Assembly (NCBI GenBank): GCA_951230915.1
Contig: OX579634.1
Location: 54,945,570 to 55,009,569, forward strand
Source of the DNA: Antitrichia curtipendula
Lineage: Eukaryota; Streptophyta; Bryopsida; Hypnales; Leucodontaceae
Direction of reading: 5' to 3'
Length of the DNA stretch: 64,000 bases
Numbering within the stretch: the stretch's first letter is position 1; each line of letters begins with the position of its first letter. The notes beneath the pieces were generated by a model that saw only the letters and a program-made list of their open reading frames with translations, ran no database searches and was not told where the DNA came from. Of this stretch, positions 1 to 12,645 are shown in pieces. Both the position numbers and the translations under genes were made by a program.

Positions 1-848
1 CTCCAGGTTCAGCCTGAGAAATGCTGAAATCCATCTTCCACTTGGGAATGCCAAGAGCATGAAAGATGGATTTCATTTGCCATGGAAGGTCTGAGATGAG
101 TTTTGTAAGAGTGTCTTGGCATCAATACAGTTGCAAGTACGACATAAAAAATAAATGTCTTGCATTGACTTGCATCAAGGTGTCCAAATCACTGATAGCC
201 CAGGGGAAAACGGCCACTTTCTTGTTAGTGACTTCTGGATTCAGCATCAGAATTCCCCAAATTGGCAAAGCCAAGTTGGGATTCAATATTTACACAAATT
301 GTCAATCTACCTTTTCAAAAAACCGGACGATCCAGTTGAAATTTTACAATGCTAGCTACGAATGTTGATTCTGGCCCTCAAATGAAGGTCCCTCGGTTCT
401 CTCTGACAAAAACAACAATTAGCTGGATGGGAACTCACTCAGTCACAGTAAGACTGCTCCCTGTCCGCCAGCTTCACCCGAACACATGCTCTCACCTACT
501 TCAGGTTACGATAGATCGCGTTGTGGCATAGCTTGAAAAACTACCCGCAATAGACTCTTCACTCACAGTGGTCTTAGAACCAGAGTTTTTTTTCTTCCGG
601 TAGCCACTTTGGCCTCTGCTAGTGTACCCAGATGCTGCTCTTCCTTGAAAATTAAACTCTTCCCTTGTGTGAATTTAGACTACGTAACATTCTACACAGC
701 CTGCTTCACATCTCCCTCAAAAGTCGGGCAAATGCTGACCCTCTTTTGTGTCACAAGTTTACATATCAACCCCAGGAATCTGGATTGATTCGCATTCACA
801 TTTCGATGATGGCTTCAGCTAAAAGATGTTAAGGAAAGCTTCCGCCAT
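1..848. other. Unassigned DNA downstream of the bHLH gene
   Basis: I see no convincing gene here. The open frames are short and overlap each other. Because the adjoining bHLH gene runs leftward, the right part probably includes its 3' untranslated region. No clear AATAAA signal was found. Confidence 0.3.
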
Positions 849-3657
849 TCAGGGCTCGTAAAATTGTGACCCATAGTTGGCAATCACGCGTTGCAAGGCG
901 CTGTGCAGGTCATGGTTGAGAAGCTCTGTATCCAGCGACGTCTGCAAAGAAAGAATAATCAATTCAAACCAAAGAGATTAATAATAAATCTGGTGCTAAG
1001 ACCAGACCAAACTTATCTGGTCGGAGTAATTCTCTCAACTATGCCACAAGGACACAGATAACAATTGCAGAGATTAACAAATTATTTTAAGCTAGCTACT
1101 CATCAAAGCTGCGAACGAATCTTCCGAAGAGGACATGTACAGGGAGATATACTCAATTGTCAAAGCAAGTGAACTGACGTTACAATATTCCGGTACTTTC
1201 CTCACAGAGTTTCATCATCCACTCCAAGCGAAGGCAGTACCTACTTGAATCGATCAGCAGAAACTAGAGCAGGACAACTGGAGTGTTCATTATTTCAGAA
1301 TCAAAGTAATTTATTAACCCGGGCCAGTCCGAAATCGGAAGCGAATGATGTGCTAACCCATTGCAGTACCACTAAACGTCTCAATGGCTTGTACTCGGCC
1401 ATTGTACACAACATTACGGCCACGCATGATATTTCAAGTGGTAGTACGAAAGATCCCACACGGACTAATCTATTCATCGCATAAGCAATTTGATCCGGTC
1501 CTTCGAAAATTATACTTATCTTAGAAGTGGTGTTAGGACCTCTAAATGACTATGATCTAAAATATTCTGCACACAATGTCTTACTCGTACGTTCTAACGG
1601 CGAGGTTTGTAGAGATTCACACTCTTCGGGCTAGATGTCCATCTGACACCACCGAATTATTCCTGTCCTAATTTTCAGCAGTTAAATGTCACAATTTTGG
1701 CACGCCAATTCGGACCGTTCGTTTGCCACTGACACCGTCACTTGTCACACATTCAAACTACAGTTTTTTGACAGTGAAAATATATGAGACTCTATCTAGG
1801 TGGTGAGAGAGAAAATTTGCGTGTCAGTAACGTTTGCATTCTGTATCTAACTAAGCGAATGTACGCTGGATTCGCGTTGCAATTGCTAACAAGGATCAAT
1901 CATTTCAATTATAGAATTTACTTTAGGAGATGGCGGAGTAGTCCCCACCTGGCAATGCAAGCAGTGGAAAATGGAGGCGTTGCTGGTGGAGATGGTCGCG
2001 TTTATGATGTCGAGGTCGTACTTGTGAATGGCGAGTAGCAGCTCCTGGAACAGGCCGCGTCGCCCGCGCGGGCTGCTGGTGGTGATGAACACGTTGCGTC
2101 CGCACACGTGAATGCCCACATTGGTGCCCAGGAACGACTGCAGGCACGACTCCTTGCCCGGCGGCGGCAGTGCCGTGACGGCCGTCATGGACATCGGGTC
2201 GCTAGAATGGTCCACCAGCGTCAGCCCGTTCGCCACCAACACCTTCGGCAGGGGCGCGCTGCTGCTACTGCTGCTGCTGCTGAAGCCGCCGGTGCGCGTG
2301 GCCAGCATCACTTGCTGCTTCGTCGTCATCACCTCCAGCTTCACTTGCAGAGACTGGATGTACTTGATGATCTCCCCCACCACCGTCGACTTATCCGTCT
2401 GCCACACAATTTAATCCCATTCAACGAAACCATCAGCTCTGGAAATCATAGGTCTGACTGAGTGACTTCTAACGGCGTTCGAATCCCGATTTTTCTCGCT
2501 TCCTAGCTCAGCGTCAAATTTAATCAATATTTTCTAACCAAGTGCTAAAATTATATCTGAGAGATCATAGCGTAAGATCACAGAATGTTGAAAAAGGGGA
2601 AACGAGTACGCGAAAATGCAGTCACTCCAAAAAATGCAACCGTTGTTCGTTTCGATGGCTGCATCCCTTGATCTCAATTGGGCACGACGAAAGGCATATC
2701 GTGCCAGGCATCTCGATTTCTTCGTCGTGGCCAATTATGTCAAGGTGCACGTAATGTTTGCAATAGAACGCGACCAGACTGTACTGGCATTCGAGCTTCA
2801 AACTTTAACTAGATTTTCAAATGCAAGTTAGTAAACCTGGCTGGAAGAAAAGAAGATTGATGGACCTTATCGACAGGGTGCGGAAGAAGCGACCGCAGCG
2901 TGTTAAAGAGGTAATTCATGCCCTTGCGTCGCTCCCGCTCGGACCAGATGTGATTCTCCCGTTGCGAAACCACTCGTAACTTCGCGTCGCCGGGCTTGCC
3001 GCCAGCGTTTCCCTTCTTCGACGTCGGCAGTCTCTTGGGACTACTGCGTCTCACCTCCGAAGGGCTCGTGGGTGCACTCACCGATTTCCCGGGTCCCCGA
3101 ACGCGCTTGGCGCCCTTCGTCTTGGTAGCCTTCGTCTTGCCCACCGCGTCCGCAGAGGACGATGGGCGCAGGGCGGGCGCAGCCGTTTTTCGCTGCCGCG
3201 CCACCACGGGCGTGGCGGCGGGCGTGTTCAGGTCTGTCACGACGGTGACGGGGTTGGGCCCCCCGTTCACGCTAGGCTTCACGTCCGGGCCCTGCAGGGT
3301 GGTCAGAATATCGCTCGCACCATTCATGGACGGCGACCACAAGTCGACGCTGGCCCCCAAGTGCAAGTCCTCGCCGCCAGCGCCCCCTATCGGAAGCTCC
3401 GAAGGGAGCTGGAAATTGTAAAACGCGGGCGGCGATCCGTTGCAAGTCGTCGTCGTCGTCGTCTCCATTCCGGCACTAGGAAACCAGCTCTCAGGATCCT
3501 GGAAACTCAGCGAACCAAAGCTGGAAGACGGGTTACAAGATAAAGATACCGCTGGCTCGTACCGACAGTGGGCTTGGGGTGTACAAGGCATCGCATACGA
3601 AAATGTCGAGTGCATCGGCACGCTCGTTAACTCCCCATGACGATACTGAGACGGCAT
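849..3657 (-). CDS. bHLH transcription factor, ZHOUPI/bHLH95-like
   Basis: Three exons are inferred: 3657-2866, 2398-1949 and 941-849, giving 444 codons. Exon 1 encodes a low-complexity N-terminus, a Lys/Arg/Ser/Pro-rich stretch that may act as a nuclear signal, and the basic region and helix 1 (HIWSERERRKGMNYLFNTL). Exon 2 begins TDKSTVVGEIIKYIQSLQ, the loop and helix 2, followed by a poly-Ser tract and a C-terminal ACT-like region (VGIHVCGRNVFITTSS). The basic region keeps the His, Glu and Arg residues that contact E-box/G-box DNA. HIWSERERRK and the DKST loop resemble the plant bHLH95/ZHOUPI group. Exon 3 (TSLDTELLNHDLHSALQRVI...) joins in frame at a clean CAG acceptor. If intron 2 is retained, the protein instead ends at 1886. 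The ATG at 3657 is chosen because the longer frame upstream starts with GTG. The gene probably acts as a nuclear regulator; its target genes are unknown. Confidence 0.8.
942..1948 (-). other. Intron 2 of the bHLH gene
   Basis: This 1-kb stretch lies between the GTGGGG donor after the ...HCLHCQ codons and the acceptor TTTGCAG before the last exon. Nothing else is recognisable in it. The frame at its donor side stays open to a stop at 1886-1888, so intron retention would give an alternative C-terminus. Confidence 0.5.
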
Positions 3658-4056
3658 GATCGATCGATTGCCCAATTCAACAAACTCCAATTCCCACCCC
3701 AAACTCAAAACCACTCAAATCCACTCAAAAAACAACATAACATCAACCAAAAAAAACACCTCACGACGCCAACGTCACTACTGCTTCGACTCCACGCCGA
3801 TCATCACTGTACATTTGAATCGAACAGCAAGCTTCGACCCGACCCTACCCAACCCTCCTTCAGCAAAAAAGCTTCCAATCAACAAAAACTCAACCAAAAT
3901 CCTCACATGGAAAATCAGTCCGCCTACTCAAGCCGGCTACGACGCGTGAACTCGAAGCTAATAATCAGACAACTCCAGTGTGAGCCCAAATGTTAGCCCG
4001 CCTGTGAGCCTGACTGTGAGTTGTTCGAATCATTCGAGAGTGGAGGCGCGGGTGGT

Positions 4057-4064
4057 CTATATAG
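4057..4064 (-). promoter_or_regulatory. TATA box of the bHLH gene
   Basis: CTATATAG sits in a GC-richer context about 400 bp upstream of the bHLH ATG on the minus strand. This would place the transcription start near 4030 and give a 5' untranslated region of about 370 nt. The motif is palindromic, so its orientation is inferred only from the gene. Confidence 0.45.
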
Positions 4065-6087
4065 CGTCTCGAGGCGCAATTACAGCAGCTTGGGAGGCCC
4101 ACCGGTGATGTGGAACCCAAGGTAGCTACTGTAGCTAGGAATGGAGAAATATTCAGTCGGAGAAAACGACGAATGCAGTGGAGGAGATGAAGTACTGTAA
4201 GTTACACTAAAGTTCTGTTTGTGATCGAGTGCTTGCTTGGCACTGCTTATCACAGTCTACTCCAGCTGCTGGGTGGCTGGCTGGTCTGGCGGGGGGAATC
4301 GTTGCCGTATCCGCCGCGGTGCGTTGGAGCTGATTAGCCCAGTCAGGCTCCAGTCATTCGGCAGGGCGCCAGGCGCGCGAATCAGCAAGCAAACCTGCGG
4401 CGTCCCGACCAGCTCCTGATATTCAGGCCTACAACTGGACGCCCTGGACTGGACTGGAAATTCTTATTTTCAATTGGTTACTTACCCCACCTCTTCCATC
4501 CATTCATTCTCCTACTTTCAACTGGAATGCCCGGTGTTCCCTGTTTTTTCGCCTCTAGGTTCGTACTCCAGGACTTCTTCCTCTTCTCCCAAAGTCACAA
4601 TGTTTTCAATTAGTGCAGGTTGAAATGAAATATTGTTTGTTACATTGTATCAATTTCCACAAAAGAAAAATCTTGCTTGTAGTGACACGAATTTTCTAAG
4701 CGATCACTACGGTAATTGACCCTTCTCACAAATGACAAATCAGTGTAGCTTTTCACATATCGTATTCTGTATCCTGTACACATGAGTGTGGCTAAATTTC
4801 GCACAATTTCTACCCCCAAAGAAATTAGAATTGCTACAACTATTCCCCCAATGTGAATGGTGTACCCACCGGTGTAGAATTTGAATTGATAGGGCTCCCA
4901 TGAAGCAGTGTTTGTGTAGCAACTTGAGCCGTTGATAATAATCGCATCCCGGGAATCGCATTTGGGGATCATTGCAAGTAACTATCATGCCTGGGTAGAG
5001 AATCACTTGAGAACATCCGCTCTTTTTACAGAATCGCAAAGAATGATTTGTGATTCGTGAAGAATTTTCGTTTTTGCTTTTGCCTTTGGTTCCATGGCAT
5101 CATTGTACTTGCGAAGTAGCATTAATTGTGATCCAAACGTGAGAAGAATTTCTTGAAACTTACTGGTCACCTCCGCTTCTGTCCGTCCTCATGAGAAGGG
5201 TCCTTCGGCGAGTTTTTTTACATGATTCTCGTATCATTGGTAAAAGCATCAAGAGCATCAGATATGGGGAGAATCAAGCAAGAGCATCCCCTCGGAGGGA
5301 AAATCGGACTCCTGGGATTGGTGCGAAGAATTTCATTTTTGATTTGATGAGACGGAGTTTCCTTTTATGTATATTCCGGGTTTTGCACAAATCATGAAAT
5401 CGCCTTGTGAATCATACGTGAGACGAATTTCAGAGGCTGAGGTGGGATGGCTTCCGCTTTACCCCACCCCTGTGGAAAGGCGGCTGACGATAGCTCTGCC
5501 ACTGTCAGTGACTAGTGAGCACTCGAGGGCCTCTTTCTTTGTTTTTCATGAATCACACCTCAGTCAGCGTTGCTGCTGCAGAGCAATGGAAGCCGGGAGG
5601 TTGCAAGCCAAACCCTCCCCAGAAGATAACTGCACCTAATTTTGGATGCGCCTATTTTCAGCTCTTTGAAAATTCATAGTTTATTCATGTGTTGTCCAAA
5701 AAATGCATGGAAAGAGGAATTTGGAATCCAACAAGACCCCCCACAAAAAAAAATTAGATAGTTTAGTGCCTGGTTTAGTGATGGTAGTCAAGCTCAAATT
5801 ATTGCTTAAATTGGCTTGTAGAAGTTCAAAAACTATTGACTACATGAATTGAAATTTGTTTTGGGCAAAAACATTTGTAGAAAAAAAAAATAGCCCTTGC
5901 TTTTTGAGAATACAATAGCATTATGCGAGTTTTCTATATTTTCTTTTCTTTTCTTAAATTCCACAAACTCATAGTACTCCTAATATAACCTCCATATGCA
6001 ACAAATAATACACTGAGTGTTTTGCACTATAACGCATCTTCTAAGGTATGTGGACCTAAAATGCCCTTCGAAATGAATGAATTTTAA
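4065..6087. other. Intergenic DNA, nothing recognised
   Basis: The first part is moderately GC-rich and may hold upstream regulatory sequence of the bHLH gene. The rest is AT-rich. Open frames are short and show no family motif. Confidence 0.3.
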
Positions 6088-6934
6088 TCCCTAAAGGACT
6101 AAGGAGTCCACTTTGGGGGGTTTGAAAATTTGTGTGCATGCTCTATTGACCATCATCCTAATCTACATGTTAGCTTTGATTCTCACTATTCCAATAAATA
6201 TTGCAAAAGTTAGGAGTTTTTTATGATTTCAATGCCAAGGCGGAATGATAAAATATATTCTAAAAGAAGATTAATTTGATTGGTTTTTATTCTTTAGATT
6301 GGTATCTACTTAGAAACATTTGAACCGTTCAATTCCAAATAATATTATAAATGGTATGAGAAGTTTTGGAAGTAATGGAAAAACATATAAAGTCGTTCTA
6401 TGAAATCAATTTTGAAAATTTACAAATGATAACAAAAAGAGAGGGCATATATTGTCTAATAGAAGACTTTCACCATTGGGATTTACAACTCTCAATGTCT
6501 TGTCAAAGTTATTAGCAATTTAGTTTTTTCTTTCATCAAATACCACCTTCTACTTGGTTATTTTTCAAAAATGAATATAGAAGTTTTTTGGGGGGTAAAT
6601 TTTTTTAATACATTTTATCCAATTTTTCAACATATCAGTTAAATATGACAAGTTCTTGACATATGTGTGTGTTTTCTTAAAATGTTGAAAGACAAAACTT
6701 CACCTTTGGGAATGTATAGAAAAATTTACTTTTTGAAAATTCACCACATTGAACTTGCAATTGGTGGGGACTTTTAGTCTAAAACTTTTGGTAGAAAGTA
6801 TTTGAACAAGGGAACAAAAGGATCCTACAATTTAATTTCTTAGAAAATAAATATAGGTGAAGATTTTAGCCTTGCTTTGGGTATACATATGTTGAAGCAA
6901 TTTGGGACATCAAAACACTGCCATATTTAAGGGG
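6088..6934. mobile_element. Possible TTAA-bounded element
   Basis: The left end reads TTAA then TCCCTAAAGGACTAAGG; the right end reads TTTAAGGGG then TTAA. The left end matches the start of the element at 43435 (CCCCTAAAGGACCAGC). The interior is AT-rich and non-coding. It could also be two unrelated motif matches. Confidence 0.4.
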
Positions 6935-6938
6935 TTAA

Positions 6939-8714
6939 TACATTGTAGATGGAAATAATGGGTGCTCATTCTTTAGAGTTGTAAAAAGGAAAATCACTCT
7001 TTCATGCATCAATAAATTTACCATCAAGAATATTACTAGCTTCTAAACAAGTTTCAAATATATCCCAAGGATGACCCACATAAGGTGGTTTGTTCTAAAA
7101 GCGAGCGTGCTCTGAAAATGATCACTAACATAGTGGTACATTTTGCTTTTCTTCAATGTACCAACTGTGAACATTTCAGGAGGTGGTCGCTTTTATTGAC
7201 CACTAAATTTCAACTTCAAAAATTCATAACTAATTCTATGAAAGTCCAAAAAATACGAAATGACTTGCGTTAGATGCCAATTCCATTTTTCTTCCTAAGA
7301 AAGTTTATTGGAAATTCTTTCAGGGAGTGTTGCTTCCCCCAAAAGGCAATCTGCTCTTCAAAGGTCGCTTTTAAGGGCAGACTACCTTGGCAGCACAGGG
7401 GGGAGTCAACTGATGGAAAGATCTCCAGAAAATGGGGATTTGGGAGAGGATTTGTGGACTTGATATCAACTTGAAGTGGAGAATAAGAAGCATGAAATCT
7501 GGGGAGAATGACATAACTTCGTTATTCTCTCCTTCCACGTGCATGCCTACGATGCTCATGAAATTCCTAGCTGGTTATAATTCCATGTCATGCTAGCCGT
7601 TCCAGATATGACTGCTCTAAGGAAGGGAGGGGAAAAAACAAACATCCTCAGACGCGGAGGCCTTGATCTGATCAACTTGGATAAGGATTCCAAAATCCCA
7701 AATCTAATGCTTGGAGTGTGCCACATGCAAATTCAATGACCACCAAAACGATGAACTTACTTATACGAGATGCACTATACGTCATATGGCTTCACACTAT
7801 GGGAAGGAGTGACACTTTGCTTATCATCTCCATCCATTACAATTTTATAATTTCAACACTTGGTCCATTCAAGGATCTTTTTCTCTTCTTAGAAGGAAAA
7901 AAAAAGGAATTCACACAACACAAAAAAAGGAAGAGTTGTAAGTATCTATAGAGTATTTGTTATGAGAATATAGAAATATACCCAAAATAATCTAACTATC
8001 TTAGGTCTAGAACAATGTCTTTTGGGCAAAGTTAGACTCTTTTAAGACATTAAAACAATTATATCACAAAGACAATCTAACTTCCATATAATTTATAAGG
8101 AGATAGGATTAGTCGCAATGATAAAAATATGAATTTTGACAACATGCAATGATACATTCCACGAGAGAGGTTGTTGACAATAGGAAAATTTGTCCATCTT
8201 ACCATGAGGTCAAGAGCCTTTCTCACCGGAAAATAATAAATACAACTTGCTCATTGCAATTGCATAACATGATTCAATTAGGACGATTGTTTCAAGGAGT
8301 TGAAGGTCAAAAGGTACAATATTTTTCTCTTTTCCATTGGCTGAAAGGGGTTACAAATTGTTTTGAGGTTCCATCTATTATATTAAGTAACCAGGGCTTC
8401 TTTTATTTTTATTTTTGAAGAAGTGTTAAACTAGCAAAATAAAATGTTATAGTGGTGCTCCAAAATTTCAGCATTCATTCACATATTGGATAAAAAAATA
8501 TCACATTAGCACATATCTCATATCTATGATTTGGTTTTCATCCAAGATTTTTTTTTAATTGAAGTTTTTGACAAATTCATCCAAATATTTTGGCATTTTT
8601 TTGGCATTTTTTAGCCAGATTATTATTTTTGATGCAATCTGGCACCAGAAAGCCCAATATTATGACCCCAACCACAAAATCCATTATTGAGAAATGTTTC
8701 ATATTGGTAACATA
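6939..8714. other. AT-rich intergenic DNA with degenerate repeats
   Basis: The segment 7090-7290 resembles 25640-25830, including similar runs such as 'aattcataactaattctatgaaag' style text around a dispersed repeat, so it is an old repeat copy. No gene was recognised. Confidence 0.35.
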
Positions 8715-8872
8715 AGGTAAACCATCTCATTGTGGTCTGAATTTGAGACCATCCCATTGTGGTCAAAATATTAATGGTGGTGTACATTTGAGTTCTCAAA
8801 TGTACACCACCATTAATATTCTGACCACAATGGGATGGTCTCAAACTCTGACCGCAATGAGATGGTTTACCT
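8715..8872. mobile_element. Hairpin MITE with TA target site
   Basis: Nearly the entire 158 bp is one palindrome. It starts AGGTAAACCATCTCATTG and ends with its near-perfect complement, with the centre at about 8793. TA dinucleotides flank both ends (8713-8714 and 8873-8874). The AGGTAAACC terminus is shared with the larger MITE at 10472. The TA target site suggests Tc1/mariner-type mobilisation. Confidence 0.8.
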
Positions 8873-8874
8873 TA

Positions 8875-9598
8875 GTCTTTTGAAGTTTGGAGAACATGAA
8901 AGTGGACCCAACAAGAAGCAAAAACATTGGTTGCAGCAGCATACATGTCTGAGCTAGTCTGCAAATGCAAAGACCCAACCAAACATTCAACCGCCGTGTC
9001 CTCGGACCGTTTTGCACCCGTTGCGACTTTGTGAGCAAACCAAGGGCAAATTTGTCCACGTACTTGGAACGTACTAACGTAGAGATTGTCATGCGGAACT
9101 AATGGCTGTGTCTGTGGTACCCTACGACACAGGCTCCCAGCTCCCAATTCCGCCAATCAGGCCATCAAATCACACATGAATAAGCTCACTAACTCAGCTT
9201 GGGCACAAATCCAAATCATCTCATAACTCATAACCTTACATTGCACTGCCCTCATCTCCCTTCAATCCATTGATTAATAATAAGTTAGTGACAGTTACTG
9301 TTCTTACTCATCCAGAGATGTACAGTACAGTATGCTTAGATGACTGGAGGTACGAGTTCTGTACTGTGCAGCAAGTTCAAATGATTCTAGGTACCTGCAG
9401 ATGTTACAAATATGAAGTTCGACAACAGTGGTTCAACTCCCGACCGTTCCAGGATTTATTAGGCAAATTGACAATTGATTTGGGTTTTGGTTTTCACAAA
9501 AAAAAAAACACTTTGGCCACTGTATATGCTCTTGGGGGTGTTTTTAGAGGTCCAAGTTACACTAATTAACCCCCATGCAGGTGCAGGACGCTAAATAC
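8875..9598. other. Intergenic DNA, nothing recognised
   Basis: The overlapping open frames on both strands between 8841 and 9569 lack recognisable domains. I see no gene. Confidence 0.3.
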
Positions 9599-9600
9599 TA

Positions 9601-10168
9601 CTCCCTCCGTCCCAAAATGATCTTCTTGTTAGACAAAATGTTCCGAATTAAGACTAAAAATAACATTTTTAAAGCCTGTTTTGCACTACATATGGAGTTT
9701 GGTGCACTCCTATTGCCCTTGAAACTTTGAGTTTTGAAGTCCTTTTTAAAGTGTAGTTTTGGATTATTGAAAAGTAAATTTTTTTGGGTATTTTCAAGGA
9801 GCACAAGTGGTTATTTAATTATTGAGTGTGAGGTCGTCATTTTGTGGGTAGTTAGTATAAGTCAAAGACCATATGTGGACCTATATTTTGCCTCCCAAAA
9901 CCTTCATCTCCTTCAATTAGATAATATTCAAAGAGATGCAAAAAATAAAAACAAAAAGTGTTGATTGACCCCTTCAACCATTTTATTTGTCTTTTGATTA
10001 GTGATTGCATAGATGGAGGGGGAACTATCGCTTGGAATTGTTTTGTTAGTCCTAGAGAACAACCAAAAGTTAAATTTGACCAATTTGTAGCTCACAAAGT
10101 ACAACAGGAAGATCATTTTGGGACAAAAAATGAAGGCCAACAGGAAGAACATTTTGGGACGGAGGGAG
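9601..10168. mobile_element. Stowaway-type MITE
   Basis: The left end is CTCCCTCCGTCCCAAAATG and the right end its complement CATTTTGGGACGGAGGGAG. TA flanks both sides (9599-9600 and 10169-10170). CTCCCTCCGTCCC is the classic Stowaway (Tc1/mariner) terminus of plants. At 568 bp it is long for the class. I see no transposase inside. Confidence 0.92.
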
Positions 10169-10394
10169 TACATTCAAAGTAGGGCCCAACCGACATAGCC
10201 TAACATGGTCCCTAGTGTAAACCATGGGACCCAGCCGAGCATGTGGGTTGCAAGATTGCGTTGTGCAGGACCGCCACCTTGCAACATTGTGACCCTACAA
10301 AAACCACAAATTCAATGAAATTGAGGACACAACAACCACCCATATCCTTTGTAGGGCGGCGGATCAAGGTTTTAGGGTTTTCTTTTAACTATGA

Positions 10395-11045
10395 ATAGCT
10401 GAGCTCCTACTAATTCTCATTTACATATCTCATATGGGTTATTTTTGTTACCTTCCATCACCCCGTGTGTAAGGTAAACCAGCCTATGATAGGCAGAATG
10501 ATTGATTTGGTATGTTGCCATTAGCAAAATAAAATCAGATTTTTTTCTAGTAGAGACAACTTTGAGAAATGAAAGAAGCAGTTAAAATTTTAGTTTTTGG
10601 ACAAAGTAGGAATTTGTTATGAATTTTTTAAGTATTTTTCCAAAACAGTTTGTAGACTATCTGAAATCAATAAAATATGTCTTCATGATGGTCATCTTAC
10701 CACCTAATGCAGTCTTCAGATTTCCTTACACAACCACAAGAATTTTTTATGTGGCCATCCCACAAAGGAATAAAAAAAAAAACTCTTTATGATGAGTTTA
10801 CACTCACAATGTGTAAGTGTCCTATGACAGTCATTACTAATTCTATCACAATCACCTAATGCACTAATGTGGGCCACTAACCAACCTAATTAAATTGTAG
10901 AAGCAAAAATCTGAAATGGATTGTAATGGGGGGTATGTAGATGTCTGCATTAGACAGTTGGCCTGTCATAGGCTGGTTTACCTTATATAAAGAGCTTGTC
11001 TTCTCAATTCTAAGTGCAAATAATGAATGACTTTTGAAGCAAAGT
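10395..11045. repeat. Dispersed LTR-like repeat split by a MITE
   Basis: The segments 10395-10471 and 10984-11045 together match the repeat at 24815-24960: ..gagctc.tac.aattct.., ..catatgggtt.., ..cccc.tgtgtatataaagag... The TATAAAGAG stretch suggests a retrotransposon LTR promoter, but no full LTR pair was found. The MITE at 10472 interrupts it. Confidence 0.5.
10472..10983. mobile_element. MITE with AGGTAAACC ends, TA target site
   Basis: The ends are AGGTAAACCAGCCTATGATA and the complement of AGGTAAACCAGCCTATGACA, flanked by TA (10470-10471 and 10984-10985). A related repeat at about 24880 has the uninterrupted sequence ccatgtgTAtataaagag, which acts as an empty site. It belongs with the hairpin MITE at 8715. 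Confidence 0.85.
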
Positions 11046-12152
11046 GAGGTAGATGTAATGTCATGCCACATCAATGTGGGCCCATTTCAAATAGATGATT
11101 TAACCTTTAGTAGAGAAAGACAACGTCCAAATGACTTTTTCAAGTTCTACTAAAACAACATTTTATGGTGCAATTCAAACATGGAAGTTTTGGTAGCTTG
11201 TCAACTCATTCGGTTGAACTTGGGAGGTGTATGTTGACCAATAGCCATTGTTGAACTCTATATTTGTCATTGTAGAACCTTCAAAGATCTGGCCCCTATG
11301 GATGGAAAGTAGACCCTTTCAAATCTCTTATTTTTGTAAATCCAAATTCTAATCCATATTTTTATGGCATTGGTTTTGAAAATTAATGGAATTGTAAAAG
11401 TTCCACTAGTTCTCTCAAATTGTTCTTCAGCTCCATCAATTGAAAAGACATAGAATTCTTTTTGGAATTCTATAGAGAATTATAAAATCTTTGAGAGGAG
11501 GCTTCCTTCCCAATATCTTGACTTCCTTGAGTGATCTTTCCCAAATAAGCATTTTTGAAGAGGTTATCTCTCTTTGCAAGCAATATTTGAATTTTTTTGT
11601 TTTTGGATGCCATTTTAAATGTAGCATATTGAGTCCTATAATTTGCAATTTTTTTCTTATTGTATAGCACAACTAAGCTCTCTATAAAAGGAGATGTAGC
11701 AAAATACAAAAACTGGGTCAAAGATGAAATAGAGCGCCTCAAGGATTCTTGTAAGTCTACAACTATTATTTGCTTTTACATTAGCTTGCTATTTTGTATT
11801 TCACTTGAAATTTAGTCATTTTTATATTATTTTCAAAGGTCATCAACCAACTTGATGCATGTAAAGGAGAATTCTGCAATACAATGTCTGAATAGTCAAT
11901 TTGCACTAGTGCGTGCAGTATGTGCAGGAGAATTGAGAAAGTTAGGGTTTGTCAATATGTATCTTGATTTGTGAAGGTGCTAATTGTTTGGATTGTAGTG
12001 AAATGCAATGCTTGTGAGTGCTCATGAATTTTGAGCAAGGAATTTATTATTAGAGGGTGTTTAAAATTTTGAATGCTCAAATTTTATGATAGCTACATAA
12101 TTATTATTTGGTGGTCTTTGTTATTTTTGTTGTTAAGTAATACTTTCTAATT

Positions 12153-12154
<2 letters not shown>
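11046..12154. other. AT-rich intergenic DNA, nothing recognised
   Basis: Short frames on the minus strand near 11.4-11.7 kb show no family motif. No gene or clear repeat was found. Confidence 0.3.

Positions 12155-12197
<43 letters not shown>
12155..12197. repeat. (AT)n microsatellite
   Basis: This is an uninterrupted run of alternating A and T of about 40 bp. Confidence 0.95.
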
Positions 12198-12200
<3 letters not shown>

Positions 12201-12439
12201 AATGTTTTTCTCTTCATTTGCAGACTATTTTAAGAGACAAAGAAGGAGGAGATATGAGATTGAAGAAAAAGTTTCATTCAGTGGAAAAATGGGTAGTGAA
12301 CCCCTTTCACAATTTGAATAAATTTTCTACAACCAATGAAAAATTGACACGTATACACTTCTTGTAAATCATGTGTTTTTATTGTTTTTGACATGGTTTG
12401 TCACTATCACCTTAGAAGACTATCACCTCAAAAGAGGTA

Positions 12440-12645
12440 GTAATCGCATGTATACCTATGTTATAGATGTCTATATTATAGAAACTTTTCATGATTATAG
12501 TGTAACTATGATATAAGTACCTATATTATAGGTGTCTACATTACAAGCACCTTCAATGGTTGTAGTTTATCTATTTATATATATGCTTAAAGCTCACATG
12601 CTCGCATTTTCATGCTCAGATACTAGCATTGTTAGTCGATACTCA
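12440..12645. mobile_element. Small dispersed repeat with MULE-like end (copy 1)
   Basis: The interior consists of repeats of 'acctatattataggtgtctac' type. The right end contains gctcacatgctcgca and gatactagcattg, resembling the termini of the 13.3-kb element. The left end is not clear. Related copies lie at 26560, 39830 and 58395. Confidence 0.5.

Noticed and set aside
2460..2500. tRNA-like GTTCGAATCCC
   Set aside because: No acceptor stem or D and anticodon arms fit; it lies in intron 1 of the bHLH gene.
3658..3714. Longer N-terminus for the bHLH protein
   Set aside because: The extension begins with GTG, which is not a normal nuclear start; the ATG at 3657 gives clean phase.
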